Source: Nitzschia sp. pyKryTriq1 (lineage: Eukaryota; Bacillariophyta; Bacillariophyceae; Bacillariales; Bacillariaceae). From it: 64,000 nt of DNA. Shown in pieces: positions 26,971 to 37,518 of this stretch (its first letter is position 1; every line of letters begins with the position of its first letter). The notes below the pieces were generated by a model. The model ran no database searches. It was given only the letters and a program-made list of their open reading frames with translations, and had not been told where the DNA came from. The position numbers and the translations under genes were made by a program. The stretch is from contig OY101118.1 of NCBI GenBank assembly GCA_956465555.1, forward strand, positions 310,001-374,000, written 5' to 3'.

Positions 26971-28111
26971 ATGACAGTGGATATGAAAGCAGTAGCGGCC
27001 GACTTGGGCCCCGGTCCGATGCGATTTGCCCCTCCGGCCGACGCCCGCTCGGTCGAAGAACAACTGGCGAGCCTCACGCCCAAGGAACGCGAGTGCGTGG
27101 ACAGCCTCAAGGCCAAGTGGGAAAAGGCCCATCCCGACAAACCCTTTGGCGATGCCATGTACTTGCGCTTTGCCCGTTGCTCTCCGGGACGAAAGAAGTT
27201 TCAATTGAATGCGTCTTGGAAAGTGATGAAGAAGTTTGATCACCGGTACCTCAGTTTGACGGCGGAAGGACTGGAAGAACAGCTCTTGAGTAAGGTATGT
27301 ATTCGCACAGTACGAATGCGGTTGCATGGCTCCAACCATCACGTCGTGATATGATATGATATGATATGATATCACTCACACTGTCCTTGATTTTATTCAT
27401 TCATTCATTCTCCCCTGCTATTAGACCTTGTTCCCTCTTCCCGGTCTCAAGACCAAGGACGGCGGTCATTCCGTCTTTTTCATGTACCCCGCTCGTTACT
27501 TCCCCGCCAAGACTTCGACGCAAGAAATCATCGACAACTTGGCGTATTGCATGAATACCATGTGCGACACGAACGAAAAGGATTCGTCCGAAGGCATTGG
27601 ATTCATGGCGCACATGGGCGATTGGAAGGTACGAAATATTGTTGTGATGTTCTTTATGGTTGGAATGGATGATGAGGGATGAGGGATGATTCTATGGACG
27701 GGTTATGACATCCAAGGGTGCTCTACGTGTCGTATAATAGAGTCTTGGCTCACAACGTTTCTTGTTTTGCATCATCATCACCAGATGACCAACTTTAGTG
27801 TCAACTATTGTTACCAGTTCATGATGATGTTGCAGGGAAGGATTCCGGCCCGGGTTCGTCTCTTTCTGATTGTCAATCCACCGGGCTGGTTCGACAAAAT
27901 TTATGCCATTATGAAGCCCATGTTGGCAGCCGACTTTCGCAAAAAGGTTCACATGATTCATGAGGAGGACTTGCCCAACTTTTTCGAAGAAGGATTTCAA
28001 GCCTACTTGCCCAGTGATTGTACCAAGAATGGTAAGGCGGATACACAAGAATTGGTGGAAGATTTTGTGACATATCGCAAGAAAGTGGAAGAACAAACAA
28101 CATTCGAATGA
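26971..28111 (+). CDS. Sec14/CRAL-TRIO lipid-transfer protein, three exons
   Basis: Exons 26971-27294, 27425-27628 and 27785-28111 join in phase 0 with GT-AG introns of 130 and 156 bp, giving 284 residues. Residues about 30-100 form the CRAL-TRIO N-terminal helical region (LASLTPKERECVDSLKAKWE; GDAMYLRFARCSPGRKKF). The lipid-binding domain follows: HSVFFMYPARYFP, FMAHMGDWKMTNFSVNY across the second junction, then QGRIPARVRLFLIVNPPGWF and YAIMKPMLAADFRKKVHMIH, ending LPNFFEEGFQAYLP. Such proteins move phosphatidylinositol or other hydrophobic ligands between membranes. The exact joining of conserved motifs across both introns supports the model. Intron 1 contains ATGATATGAT tandem repeats. A second Sec14-like gene lies at 49017. 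Confidence 0.9.
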
Positions 28112-28764
28112 ATCAAGAACAAACAACGAAAGTAATTTGGAAGGATACTGTTATCATTTGGAGCCTTGACATCCGGAGCCAGTGTGCTACCGCTACTGCT
28201 GCCAACGTATACTCCTATGTACAAACTTAAATAGAAGTCGTAACTACTCTTCTCGCCCAGGTAGTAGGTAGACCAGATCACGTCATCAGTCATCATTAGC
28301 TTTGATCGTCGATGATGATGATTGATTCTTCTAGCTGGTAGTCAGTGGTGGTTGGGTGGGCGCACGGACGGACGGCGGATCAGTGTTGGTCGATAGAGTC
28401 GTCTGTGCCGACTTCTCTCAAAAAGCAAACCGCACGAAGACGAGAATTCTTGAAGGCGAAGATTTTCAGGATACACGAACCCGAACTTGATTGGTATTCT
28501 GAAGGAGTCAAAAACGCATACCAAAAGGTTACTACTGTACCGGTATGTATGACGCGTTGGGCGCTTGTTTAGTAATAGCTGAAGGCTGTTGGTGTTCTTC
28601 GAAACCCTGCTCCTCCTCCGTCCCATCATCATCATCCTCACAATCATGGAAGTTTGATGCGGTGCCTCCAAGATTTCATATATGTTTCTTCATTTACTAC
28701 AGCACCATCGAATCACTACTTCTAGTACCACCACCAGCAGCAGCAACAAGTCTCCAAGAACAAC
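28112..28764. other. Intergenic, no gene accepted
   Basis: Upstream region of the gene at 28765. Contains ACGGACGGACGG and TACCGGTA near 28539. Open frames lack ATG starts or conserved features. Confidence 0.5.
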
Positions 28765-29772
28765 ATGTCAGCAGGATTTGATCTGAGCAAGGAGTCGACT
28801 GAAGGCTATTGCAAAGTCTACGATGGCGTCTATATGACATCCGAAGCCAATTTCCACCCGGGTATTGCTGCTTCGGATATGCCCACTATCAACAATCGCG
28901 GCTTTGTCTTTGAAGTCACCAACAACAAGGGAGTCAAACACTTGCTCATGAGCGGACTCCCCGGGGATTCGGAAATCCCCAAGGTGCAGCAGATCGAAAA
29001 GGATACCGGGTTGAAGTTGACGATCATTGTGAGCTCCGGCGACTTTCACCACATGTCCATGAAAGCATGGCTCGAGGCCTTCCCGAACACCAAGTTTATT
29101 CATTCGGCCCTTAAATTTCCGACCACGCGAAACGGAAAAGAGATTCTCGCCAATGAAACTTGGAAGAAGCGAATTGAACTCGTAGAGGGACCAGAAATCG
29201 AATCTCTCAAAGAGTACGAAAACACTCTCAAGTTTGTCGGATTCAACCAATTCAGAATCTACGCGGACGTCGACGACTTGGCCAAGGACTCGAAGAATCC
29301 ACCCACAAAGTCAGGCTTTGCCTTTATCAAAGCCTTTGCGTCGCTCAAGGCGACGGAGAAGTTTCTCGCTATTTGGGTCTACCACGTCCCATCCAAGCAA
29401 CTGTTGTATGAGCACAACTTTGGCATCTTTTTTTCCAAGGCCCAGATCGCAACCACCAAGAACTTCTTGTTACGTTTGATGTTGAAACCTGAAGTCTTCG
29501 CTTCCTGTGCCAAGGAGACTTTGCCGCACGGTCCTTCGGAACCGGAAGAGTGCAAGGTCCACTGCGAAACCATGCAAAAGATCTTGGAATTGGATGTGGC
29601 GGCAGCTTTGGATTATCATTCCGACCTTGGCTGCATGTGCCGCGCATGGCCGGGTGGCAAGACCGAATGGGTCAAGGATTTCACTGCCATTCTTGCCACG
29701 ACTGGCGAAGACCAAGCGGATGGAAGTAAAATGGCCGAGGCCATGAAACCTTCTCGCTGTTCCATCATGTAG
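28765..29772 (+). CDS. Metallo-beta-lactamase-like protein (ligands lost) with C-terminal CAAX box
   Basis: A 335-residue protein. The N-terminal half, with GFVFEVTNNKGVKHLLMSGL, LTIIVSSGDFHHMSMKAWLE and FPNTKFIHSALKFP, follows the strand order of the metallo-beta-lactamase fold as in DUF4336-like proteins: a nascent beta-sheet, a DxHH-like turn, then a 'target' strand ending in a fP-x-A/T segment. The full HxHxDH zinc motif is not present, so it is probably not a classical zinc hydrolase. The last four residues are CSIM, after PSR: a CAAX box predicted to be farnesylated, which would anchor the protein to membranes. Cys-rich patches (EECKVHCE, GCMCRAW) occur near the C-terminus. Function unknown. 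Confidence 0.7.
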   Translation: MSAGFDLSKESTEGYCKVYDGVYMTSEANFHPGIAASDMPTINNRGFVFEVTNNKGVKHLLMSGLPGDSEIPKVQQIEKDTGLKLTIIVSSGDFHHMSMKAWLEAFPNTKFIHSALKFPTTRNGKEILANETWKKRIELVEGPEIESLKEYENTLKFVGFNQFRIYADVDDLAKDSKNPPTKSGFAFIKAFASLKATEKFLAIWVYHVPSKQLLYEHNFGIFFSKAQIATTKNFLLRLMLKPEVFASCAKETLPHGPSEPEECKVHCETMQKILELDVAAALDYHSDLGCMCRAWPGGKTEWVKDFTAILATTGEDQADGSKMAEAMKPSRCSIM

Positions 29773-30524
29773 TAGATAATTCTTTTCTTTGTCGATGGTG
29801 CTGGTAGACGAAATGATGTACTCGTATTCACAGTAAGGATAGCCCATAATACAGTAGTAGCATCGTGGGTCGCCTGCTACTACATATGATACTGGTATCA
29901 CATGTATTTAGCTGCGATGATCATTAATTTGTATTTTGGGGGCCCCGGCTAACCCCTGCTACATACGCCCCGTCATCTGATTCATTCCGATCGAATGAAT
30001 CATCTACGAGGTGGAGGAGTCTGTACCTCCGTACGCTTTTCGCTCGCTCGCGCTTTGATCCGTTAGACTGATGGGTGCAAGATCCTCAGTAGAATATGTA
30101 CGTACAGTACTTAATCTGTGTAGAAGTCTACGTGAGTTCGACGTCATTGGGCCCCACGATGCGATGACGACGCGCGGGTGCGGGCTCTAGAATGGGTTGT
30201 TGTTTCTCGCTTCGTGCTTTTTTGTCGTTGTCTTTCTGTGCTTTTTTATTGCATCGATCGACCCGGATCGACCGACCATGGCAGAAGAAAAGCACAAGAA
30301 TAACTTTAAACAATAGTCTCCTTGTTGTTCTTGCTGTGGTTCTATCACAAACACCACCTACTATAAAGAGTATTGAGCTGTTCTGATACTGACTGACTGA
30401 CTGACTGACTGTATCATTTTGAAACACACAGATTACAGACAGTAGACTACCTGCAGTCTACGGAGTGCATACGAGCACGTACGAAGAGGAAGTACATTAG
30501 CACGCTATACAGACAGTTGCTAGT
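29773..30524. other. Intergenic upstream of the VPS8-like gene
   Basis: No gene. A near-perfect palindrome GATTCATTC-CGATCG-AATGAATC lies near 29979-30001, and GACT repeats near 30390-30412. A GACGTCAT half-CRE occurs near 30140. Confidence 0.5.
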
Positions 30525-33500
30525 ATGGACATTCAGGCTATTTTGGACGCCTCTTCTTCCTCTTCTGCTGCTTCCTCCGCCACCGCCTCCTCCTCCTCAC
30601 TGAATCGCAATGATAATGACTACAACGAGGCGTCGGCGGTCGACCAGCACCGTCGTGGGACGACTTCTGGTTACGCTCGTCCTCATCCTCGCTCTTCATC
30701 CTATCCGGCACGAAATCTTTCATTTGGGGATGAAAATAGTCATCAAAATAATGATGACGATAATGACGCCAGCATTCGCCGCAACAACAACGAAAGCTTG
30801 ACGACCGACGAAGGCGAAGGCGAGGACGAGAAGAAGGATCATCATCAACATCATCAACATCAACACTACGCCAATGCCTATGCCAAGGCTTTGAACAATA
30901 CCAATGCCGAATATCACAATCCTTTATACTCTTCCATCAATCACAAAAAGACTGCGAGTACTGCGGACCATCATAACCATCATACTTATACTCCTACTCA
31001 TGCTCCTACTTCTAGCAGTTTGGGCGCTGTCGACTTGGAACAAATTTTGAGGGAAGATGATGACGATGACTTATTGAATCATCATCGTCGTCGTCGTCAC
31101 AATGACGATGATGATTCCGATACATTGGATGATGACGATGACTCGGGGCCTCGTGGCAGTAGTAGCTATGGAATTTCTACCTGGCGTCAACCCTTGGCGG
31201 CCCCTTCACCCCTCTCTCAAAGAAGTGATGGTGGTGGTGGCGGCGGTGGAATGATGATGAGCGGCGGCAGCACCAACCTCAGCACTTCTGCTGGTAGTAG
31301 TCGTAGTAGCTATGCTCCTGTCACGAGCGCTACGGGGGAAGACTGGGATGTTCTTCAAGCCATTTTAGGAGAAGATGATGGTGATGATGACGACGATGAC
31401 GATGACGATGATGAGGAAGACGACCGCCATCTTTACAGTAATGTACTGGGTGCTGAAGGATCCGAAAAAGATGCCATGACTATGTTAATGATGAAAATGA
31501 CAGCAGGTAGCAGCAGCAGCATTGCTGGTAGCCATCATCGAAACGGCTCTGGTTCTGTCTCCGCCTCTGGTGGATACTACGATTATTATGGAGAATGGAA
31601 GACAGTCTCTCTTCCTGATTCTTCTTCCGTTTCCGTCACCAACAGTTACCACCACCATCGTCGGAACTCTTCTCGGGCAGTGCAAGTAGATGCTATTTTA
31701 CAACAATCGGACGATGAAGCAGAATTTGATGACTACGACGATGATGCTCATCATCTTCTAGTCGATGGTGGGGGTGGGGGGTTCCTTTCGTCACAGTCGC
31801 CTATTCAGCCGTCCAGGAACTGGAGCGGTGGTGCGGTCGATACTACCAATACCAGCTCGACACTGGAACCTACAGAGTCATTTGCCACGGCAGTTCAGTC
31901 GGAACCCAGTGGCAATTCTGTGGATCAACTCGAGTCGTCATCGCATATTAATCAGCAGCAGCAGCATCAGCCTCATTATTCACTCTCCATTGTGCCCACC
32001 AGCTCTTCCCTTGATGCTGTCGCAAGTCTACCCAATCAGCATTATCCTGCTACTAATACGACTGGTTCTTCCGACTGGGATTTGGAAAAGGCTTCCAGAA
32101 AGTCTCTCCAATATGCTCAAGCTTATGAGAGAAAGTTACTGAAATCGGGTCATCGAGACATTGTTTCGCCGCTCATGGTCAAGCGACGACTGAAACCAAA
32201 GATTGAGCTCAACACCAAACAACAACAGCAACAAAGACTCCAGCTACTTCAACAACAGCAACAGCATGACGATGGGGCGCACGTTAGTACGCCAATCAGT
32301 ACAAGACTTTTCACGAATACACCCAAGAACAGCAATATTCACAATACATCCGTTCGATTTGGATTTTCCGGAGCCGTCGAGACGAAACAAATGGAAAATG
32401 TTTCCTTGACGCTCTTGAAAAACATGCCCGACTTGCCCACCGCGCTTTGTATCAACTCTCGATTCATCGCTATTGGTACTCAAAAAGGAGAGATTCTCAC
32501 CTTTGATCTCTTTGAAACCTTTCGAAAAAGATTGGTACATGGAGGGGATACTCCCTTCAATGTCAAGACGGCTGGAAGTGTCACGACTATTGATCTCTCG
32601 CTGGTTCAGGGAGACGTCTTGGCGGCCGGTTATACGTCAGGATATATTGTCTTGTGGGATGTCATCAAGGGCGTCGCCCTGAGAACGGTCATTGAGAGTC
32701 ATAATCCAAGTCCGATTACCAATGTCCGATTCTTGAACGAACTCAAACTTGTCTCGGTCGATGCAGGAGGACTCGTCCACAAGTTAGCCTTTTCCAAGAA
32801 TATCTTGTGGAGCAGTTACAGTGTCGAGTCGGAGTGTTTGTTGGATGGGACGGCGGGTCAAATTTTGGCTACGAATGTACTTCCGCCCTATTCGGCCGTT
32901 CATCAACAACTGCCGCTGGCCACGCCTGCCATGAAGAAAATTGTGCTCTTGGCGCTCTCGAGTGAACGAAGCTCCTTTGCCGTGGCAGTGGAACCGACGG
33001 TTCATGTCTTGCACCGGTGGGCCAAGCCGACGGAAGAACAAATGGCGCCGGCGGACGATTTCGGTACGCCACGTGGACTTCGTAATAATAGCAGCAGCAG
33101 CAGCAGCGATCAAATCTATCTGCCTTGTTTGGCGTGGGGGTGGGCCCTGGTGTCGGGAGGGGGCAATGCTGCCACGCCCACTTTGGCGCGAGCTTGGGGA
33201 TGCTCCATGCAACTCTTGCGAGCGAGTTTTCAGGAAGAAGATCCGGATGCACCTAGCGCCGAAGTCTTTCCGTGGCCGGCCTTTGGAGTACAGGATGAGT
33301 TTAAATCGTCGGCTCCGGTCGTTGCTTTGGAATGGTTGAATGATCGAAGTTTGGTGTATTTGACCGTCACCAATGAATTTGTGGTTGTGGATACTGTCAT
33401 GATGACCTTGGTGGAGCGACTCGATTTCTCGGGACTTCATCTCGTGTATGCCGAGTTCTCGTTGAGCCGCAAGGCCGAAACGGACGAGTCCAACAATTTC

Positions 33501-36500
33501 TGTACTACCTTTCAGAATAGCGTGCGAAGCTGCGACAATCGCCTGCTATTGCTTTGCCAAGAAGAACTCAAGTCTGTTTCCATTGTCGGTGCCAAACGAC
33601 GGATCTCGGCGCTGGAACAAGACGGGGAGTGGCTTGAGGCCCTGGCTTCTGCGCTCGATCACTACGAGAATACGGTTTCCAGTCAGCAAGACAGACGTCG
33701 GGATCCTCAAGGCCGCAAAGATCTCTCCAAGCATCCAGAATATGCGAGTATCACCAAATCAGAAGATGAGGAATGGATTGCCAAGCTCCTCACTCGATAC
33801 ATCACCATTGCCGTTGAAAATGCACCCGAACTGACGGAGTTTGAACTTGCGCAGTCTCATTTTCAAATGTTGGCAGGTGTATGTGTCGAGTTTTGTGTCG
33901 TCACCAAGCGACTGGATATGCTGTTTGGCTCCATCTTTCGACGATTCCATGCGGCAGGCTTTGCATCGGTCTTTTTGGATGTTCTCGAGCCCTACATTCT
34001 GAATGACAAGCTCGACTATATCGCACCTGAAGCCATGGCTCATTTTGTGGAGCATTGTCGGACCACCAATGGTATCGCAACTGTCGAAAGATGTCTTTTG
34101 CATATGGACGTAACCATCATGGACTTTGACTCGATCCTCAGTCTGCTCCGAGCCAATGAGATGTATTCTGCGCTATTTTACGTCTTCAACCAAGGCCTTC
34201 ATGACTTTACGACTCCATTGGAGATTCTGCTCGAAAAGATCTTTGATTCCGCGGACACGACGAACCACAAGCTTGCAAAAAGCGACCGACGAAAAGATGG
34301 AGCTCCCAGAAATGATATGGAGCGATTCGGCTACAAAGCAATTCTCTACCTCCAATATTGCTTCAAAGGCCGTACCTTCCCCCAAGACAACGAAATCGAA
34401 GACGAGGAACGAATTGGATTTATTCGTTCTCAGCTCTTGCGCTTTCTCTTGCAGAAACGATTCTCGCCGAGCCCTTCCATCAGAAAACAGGCGAAAGTCG
34501 TTGGCCAACGCGCTCAAAAGTACCCCTATACGCATATCCTTCTCATGGTGGATCCCAAGTCTACCCTAGATGCTCTGTCTCTCGCTATGGATGCCCCCGA
34601 CAGTGACTTTGGCAGGGACTCCAGCTTTGAATCCATTCAAGGATGGGAGGTTGAGGTTGGCGCCGAGCGTGCCAATGGGCGCGATTCTCACACGAAAGCT
34701 CCTGATCGCCAAGAGATTATTGGCATGCTTCTGTCCATCATCATGCCGGAATCGGATGACACGACCAAGGCGCAGCTCAGCTCCTTGCACGGGTCTCAGA
34801 ATGCCATCAACGCTCTCTTGGACTTTTTGGCGGAATATCTCATGAAAGGAGTGGTCCGGGCCAACAAGACGGTCACCTTTATGATTCTGAATCGTATGGC
34901 GGCCCGCTTCGAGTCGGCCACAGATCCTCAAGATCGACTGCAATCTCAGAAACAGATTTTGCAACTCTTGACGGCCTTGCCTCGAAACTCCTACGAACCC
35001 GAAGAAGTGCTTCTTTTGGTGCAAAAGTCAGGCATTCATCGTGCTGCTCTACTGCTCCACCAAGAAGGCGCCTCGTCGTGGGGTCGCTCGGAATCTCAGC
35101 AAGAACTGGAGCATCGGGCAGCCCATTTCCGGGCCGCGATTGACTGTTATCTGGACGATGACGACGTCGGATTCCGCAAAGAAGTGTTTGCCTATGTCAA
35201 GAAGGAATGCTCTGGAGCGTCCGATTCGGATGAAGGTTCGGATGGCGAACCCAAGCCTAACGCTCTCCGTGACGCCTTGGCCTCCAAGTTGGCAGATTTG
35301 GTCCAACTGGACTCGTTGCTGACCGCCGAATTGGTCGCGGAACTCTTTGTCGAAGACTTGGATCGAGTCATCAAGCAACTGGATGATGAAAATGCCCAGT
35401 TCCTCTTTTTCCAGGCCATCATTTCGGGGGACTTGGACGCCAAGGACCAAGTGGCTGGCGCGGTGCTCAACGCCAACTTGACTATGGAGCACCACCACAA
35501 GTACCTGGCACTCATGGCCAAGCTCCACCCGGACGACGTCTACGACTACTTGCAGAATCACGACAACTATCGTCCGGAAGCCTGCCTTCCGCTCTGTCAA
35601 AAATACGATATTGCCGATGCTTCTTGTTATCTATTGGAGCGCATGGGCAACGTCTCTAGCGGTTTGCAACTAATTCTGCAAACGTTGGAAAGTCGCATGA
35701 TGGGACTTAAGCGAACGATTCGAGGCATGGGCACGGAATTCCACAACAAATACAGCGCCCCTCGTCATCCAGCCCTTCCTTGGAAAAAGCGAGACCATCG
35801 TCACCATACGGAAGCCTTTGATATTACCGAACGAGAGATTGACGGTGTCAAGCGTGTTTTGATTGTGGCGCTGGACCTGTGCGAGCGTAATTCGGGAACT
35901 TTCTCATCACGGACAGAACATGGCTCACAGCTCTGGTTCAATGTTTTGGATCGACTGATCAATGCGAAAGGTTTCTTACGACTTTCCAAGGAACAGCCGG
36001 GCCACGCCAAGGTAATGGCCGGTGTCTTGAGTGAATTGCTCCGTCTCACGATGCAACGAATGGTATCTAGCGTTCCACTGCCCGATCTCGTAAGAAAAGT
36101 CACTTCCGATCACTCGGGAAGTCGTCTGGGAGAACTTCGAGAAATGGTGGAAAGTCTATTGAGTACTTATGGTTTTGAATTGAATGTCTTTTCGGGAGCC
36201 GTCAATGTCTTTCATCACGACGCGAGGGAGATGCAACACCAACATCGAGCTCTGCGTATCGAAGGAGCTCATGTTCGCAAGATTTTGAATGTCCCACTGA
36301 ACGATACGACGAATCTTCAAGCACACAGGGTGTTGGTGGAATCCTCGGTCCGAGAAGGAGATGTGCTGCAACTAGGAGAAGCGGGCAATGCGAGTTTGGT
36401 GGACGCGGATGGAGCCACCAAGACTTCGTCGTCGTCGTCTGCCTTTTCCGGCGAACAAGGGCTGGGCAACGCCTTGTCGAAACTCCGGTCCCGACGACGC

Positions 36501-36698
36501 CCCAACAACACCACGAGCAGCACTCGTAGCAGAGCTGCTACAACCTCGACCCCGCACGGTTTGAATTTCATGACCGATCAGGAGAAATGGTATAGCCAAG
36601 GCGAAATTGACCCCGACGCGACCTATTTTGAAGATCGTGTGGGCGGGCTCCTTGGCGATGCCGAGCACCGTGGACGACTCATGTCATTTACCTACTAA
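30525..36698 (+). CDS. VPS8: VPS8-like subunit of the CORVET endosomal tethering complex
   Basis: A 2057-residue single-exon protein. The first about 600 residues are low complexity with long Asp, His, Ser and Gly runs. From about 625 a WD40-like propeller begins: ALCINSRFIAIGTQKGEILT, VTTIDLSLVQGDVLAAGYTS, GYIVLWDVIKGVALRTVI and LVSVDAGGLVHKLAFSK, the order typical of VPS8. A long alpha-solenoid follows (KRLDMLFGSIFRRFHAAGFA; the EVLLLVQKSGIHRAALLLHQ and YDYLQNHDNYRPEACLPLCQ repeats), also as in VPS8, which drives Rab5-dependent early-endosome fusion. I see no C-terminal RING Cys/His cluster, which many VPS8 proteins have; the protein ends FEDRVGGLLGDAEHRGRL. The acidic N-terminus is a lineage-specific extension. 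Confidence 0.85.
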   Translation: MDIQAILDASSSSSAASSATASSSSLNRNDNDYNEASAVDQHRRGTTSGYARPHPRSSSYPARNLSFGDENSHQNNDDDNDASIRRNNNESLTTDEGEGEDEKKDHHQHHQHQHYANAYAKALNNTNAEYHNPLYSSINHKKTASTADHHNHHTYTPTHAPTSSSLGAVDLEQILREDDDDDLLNHHRRRRHNDDDDSDTLDDDDDSGPRGSSSYGISTWRQPLAAPSPLSQRSDGGGGGGGMMMSGGSTNLSTSAGSSRSSYAPVTSATGEDWDVLQAILGEDDGDDDDDDDDDDEEDDRHLYSNVLGAEGSEKDAMTMLMMKMTAGSSSSIAGSHHRNGSGSVSASGGYYDYYGEWKTVSLPDSSSVSVTNSYHHHRRNSSRAVQVDAILQQSDDEAEFDDYDDDAHHLLVDGGGGGFLSSQSPIQPSRNWSGGAVDTTNTSSTLEPTESFATAVQSEPSGNSVDQLESSSHINQQQQHQPHYSLSIVPTSSSLDAVASLPNQHYPATNTTGSSDWDLEKASRKSLQYAQAYERKLLKSGHRDIVSPLMVKRRLKPKIELNTKQQQQQRLQLLQQQQQHDDGAHVSTPISTRLFTNTPKNSNIHNTSVRFGFSGAVETKQMENVSLTLLKNMPDLPTALCINSRFIAIGTQKGEILTFDLFETFRKRLVHGGDTPFNVKTAGSVTTIDLSLVQGDVLAAGYTSGYIVLWDVIKGVALRTVIESHNPSPITNVRFLNELKLVSVDAGGLVHKLAFSKNILWSSYSVESECLLDGTAGQILATNVLPPYSAVHQQLPLATPAMKKIVLLALSSERSSFAVAVEPTVHVLHRWAKPTEEQMAPADDFGTPRGLRNNSSSSSSDQIYLPCLAWGWALVSGGGNAATPTLARAWGCSMQLLRASFQEEDPDAPSAEVFPWPAFGVQDEFKSSAPVVALEWLNDRSLVYLTVTNEFVVVDTVMMTLVERLDFSGLHLVYAEFSLSRKAETDESNNFCTTFQNSVRSCDNRLLLLCQEELKSVSIVGAKRRISALEQDGEWLEALASALDHYENTVSSQQDRRRDPQGRKDLSKHPEYASITKSEDEEWIAKLLTRYITIAVENAPELTEFELAQSHFQMLAGVCVEFCVVTKRLDMLFGSIFRRFHAAGFASVFLDVLEPYILNDKLDYIAPEAMAHFVEHCRTTNGIATVERCLLHMDVTIMDFDSILSLLRANEMYSALFYVFNQGLHDFTTPLEILLEKIFDSADTTNHKLAKSDRRKDGAPRNDMERFGYKAILYLQYCFKGRTFPQDNEIEDEERIGFIRSQLLRFLLQKRFSPSPSIRKQAKVVGQRAQKYPYTHILLMVDPKSTLDALSLAMDAPDSDFGRDSSFESIQGWEVEVGAERANGRDSHTKAPDRQEIIGMLLSIIMPESDDTTKAQLSSLHGSQNAINALLDFLAEYLMKGVVRANKTVTFMILNRMAARFESATDPQDRLQSQKQILQLLTALPRNSYEPEEVLLLVQKSGIHRAALLLHQEGASSWGRSESQQELEHRAAHFRAAIDCYLDDDDVGFRKEVFAYVKKECSGASDSDEGSDGEPKPNALRDALASKLADLVQLDSLLTAELVAELFVEDLDRVIKQLDDENAQFLFFQAIISGDLDAKDQVAGAVLNANLTMEHHHKYLALMAKLHPDDVYDYLQNHDNYRPEACLPLCQKYDIADASCYLLERMGNVSSGLQLILQTLESRMMGLKRTIRGMGTEFHNKYSAPRHPALPWKKRDHRHHTEAFDITEREIDGVKRVLIVALDLCERNSGTFSSRTEHGSQLWFNVLDRLINAKGFLRLSKEQPGHAKVMAGVLSELLRLTMQRMVSSVPLPDLVRKVTSDHSGSRLGELREMVESLLSTYGFELNVFSGAVNVFHHDAREMQHQHRALRIEGAHVRKILNVPLNDTTNLQAHRVLVESSVREGDVLQLGEAGNASLVDADGATKTSSSSSAFSGEQGLGNALSKLRSRRRPNNTTSSTRSRAATTSTPHGLNFMTDQEKWYSQGEIDPDATYFEDRVGGLLGDAEHRGRLMSFTY

Positions 36699-36874
36699 CT
36701 ATTCGACGAACGATATAACTGCTAACTAGTACTAGGTAGTGGAGTAAGGAAGCGCGTGGGTGGCTACTATTATTTCTATCCCACTCTTAAGATCTACCGG
36801 TAGTAATGAGAAAATGATTTAAAAATAATTCAAATACTACTCGTACTGTACCAACTACTAACTTAACAAATAAT

Positions 36875-36901
36875 ACACACACACACACACACACACACAC
36901 A
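36875..36901. repeat. CA dinucleotide microsatellite
   Basis: About 13 CA units between the convergent VPS8-like gene and the minus-strand plastid-type gene. Confidence 0.95.
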
Positions 36902-36918
36902 ACATCCATTTTATGCTT

Positions 36919-37518
36919 TCAATCAAAGATTCCATCGGATGGTCGAATGGCCGAAGGATTTTGATTGTTGTGATATCCCGTCAGGAAATGATCCCAAGAA
37001 ATCCAGTCTCTCGTGTGCGTATAGTATTCTTCCGGTCGTTTGGGTATGTAGGGTGTTCGTACATTGCCATTGGCGACCAAATCGTCAAATTCGGCCTGTG
37101 TATCGACTCCCAAATTGTATTGGACCCATTTCCGGGCTTGTTCGTAGGGAAGTTTAAAGGGTTTTCGTTTGAGGAAGGATTGCGTATTTTGGTGTTCGAG
37201 GGATTCGCGAAGTTTTTCGACTTTGAACTTTTCGGCCCGACCTGACAACTCTTGTTGCAAGGCCTTGTTGCATTTGGAGTTGCCTATTGGACGATCTTCA
37301 TGATCATCATCGCCCGAGGATCGGGTCATGGAAACAATAATAAGATCTTCATGATAGTGATAGTGATGATGACGATGATAGTGATGACGATGATGATGTC
37401 GTCGAACTATCGGAGGAGACAAAAACGGCGACGACGACGACGGCTCTGGCGACAAAAATGCCAAACTGGTGAAGCAAGAAGTAAGAAGGAGGAGGATCAA
37501 GCAGAGGGAGCGGAACAT
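36919..37518 (-). CDS. Probable plastid-targeted protein with an algal LPxEEAR-type motif
   Basis: A 199-residue protein from the ATG at 37518, which places a strong signal peptide at the N-terminus (MFRSLCLILLLLTSCFTSLA then FLSP). The Phe after the predicted cleavage site (LA-F) matches the ASAFAP-type motif of diatom plastid precursors, and the following Ser/Pro/Arg/His-rich region fits a transit peptide. A His-rich repeat is encoded by an ATG/ATC-type repeat. The C-terminal half contains KLPYEQARKWVQYNLGVDT...IPKRPEEYYT...WISWDHFLTG, a motif (LPFxEAR...IPxxP...W..W..WLG) that I know from uncharacterised algal and plant proteins. Its role is unknown. A longer in-frame start exists upstream but would bury the signal peptide. 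Confidence 0.65.
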   Translation of the reverse strand: MFRSLCLILLLLTSCFTSLAFLSPEPSSSSPFLSPPIVRRHHHRHHYHRHHHYHYHEDLIIVSMTRSSGDDDHEDRPIGNSKCNKALQQELSGRAEKFKVEKLRESLEHQNTQSFLKRKPFKLPYEQARKWVQYNLGVDTQAEFDDLVANGNVRTPYIPKRPEEYYTHTRDWISWDHFLTGYHNNQNPSAIRPSDGIFD

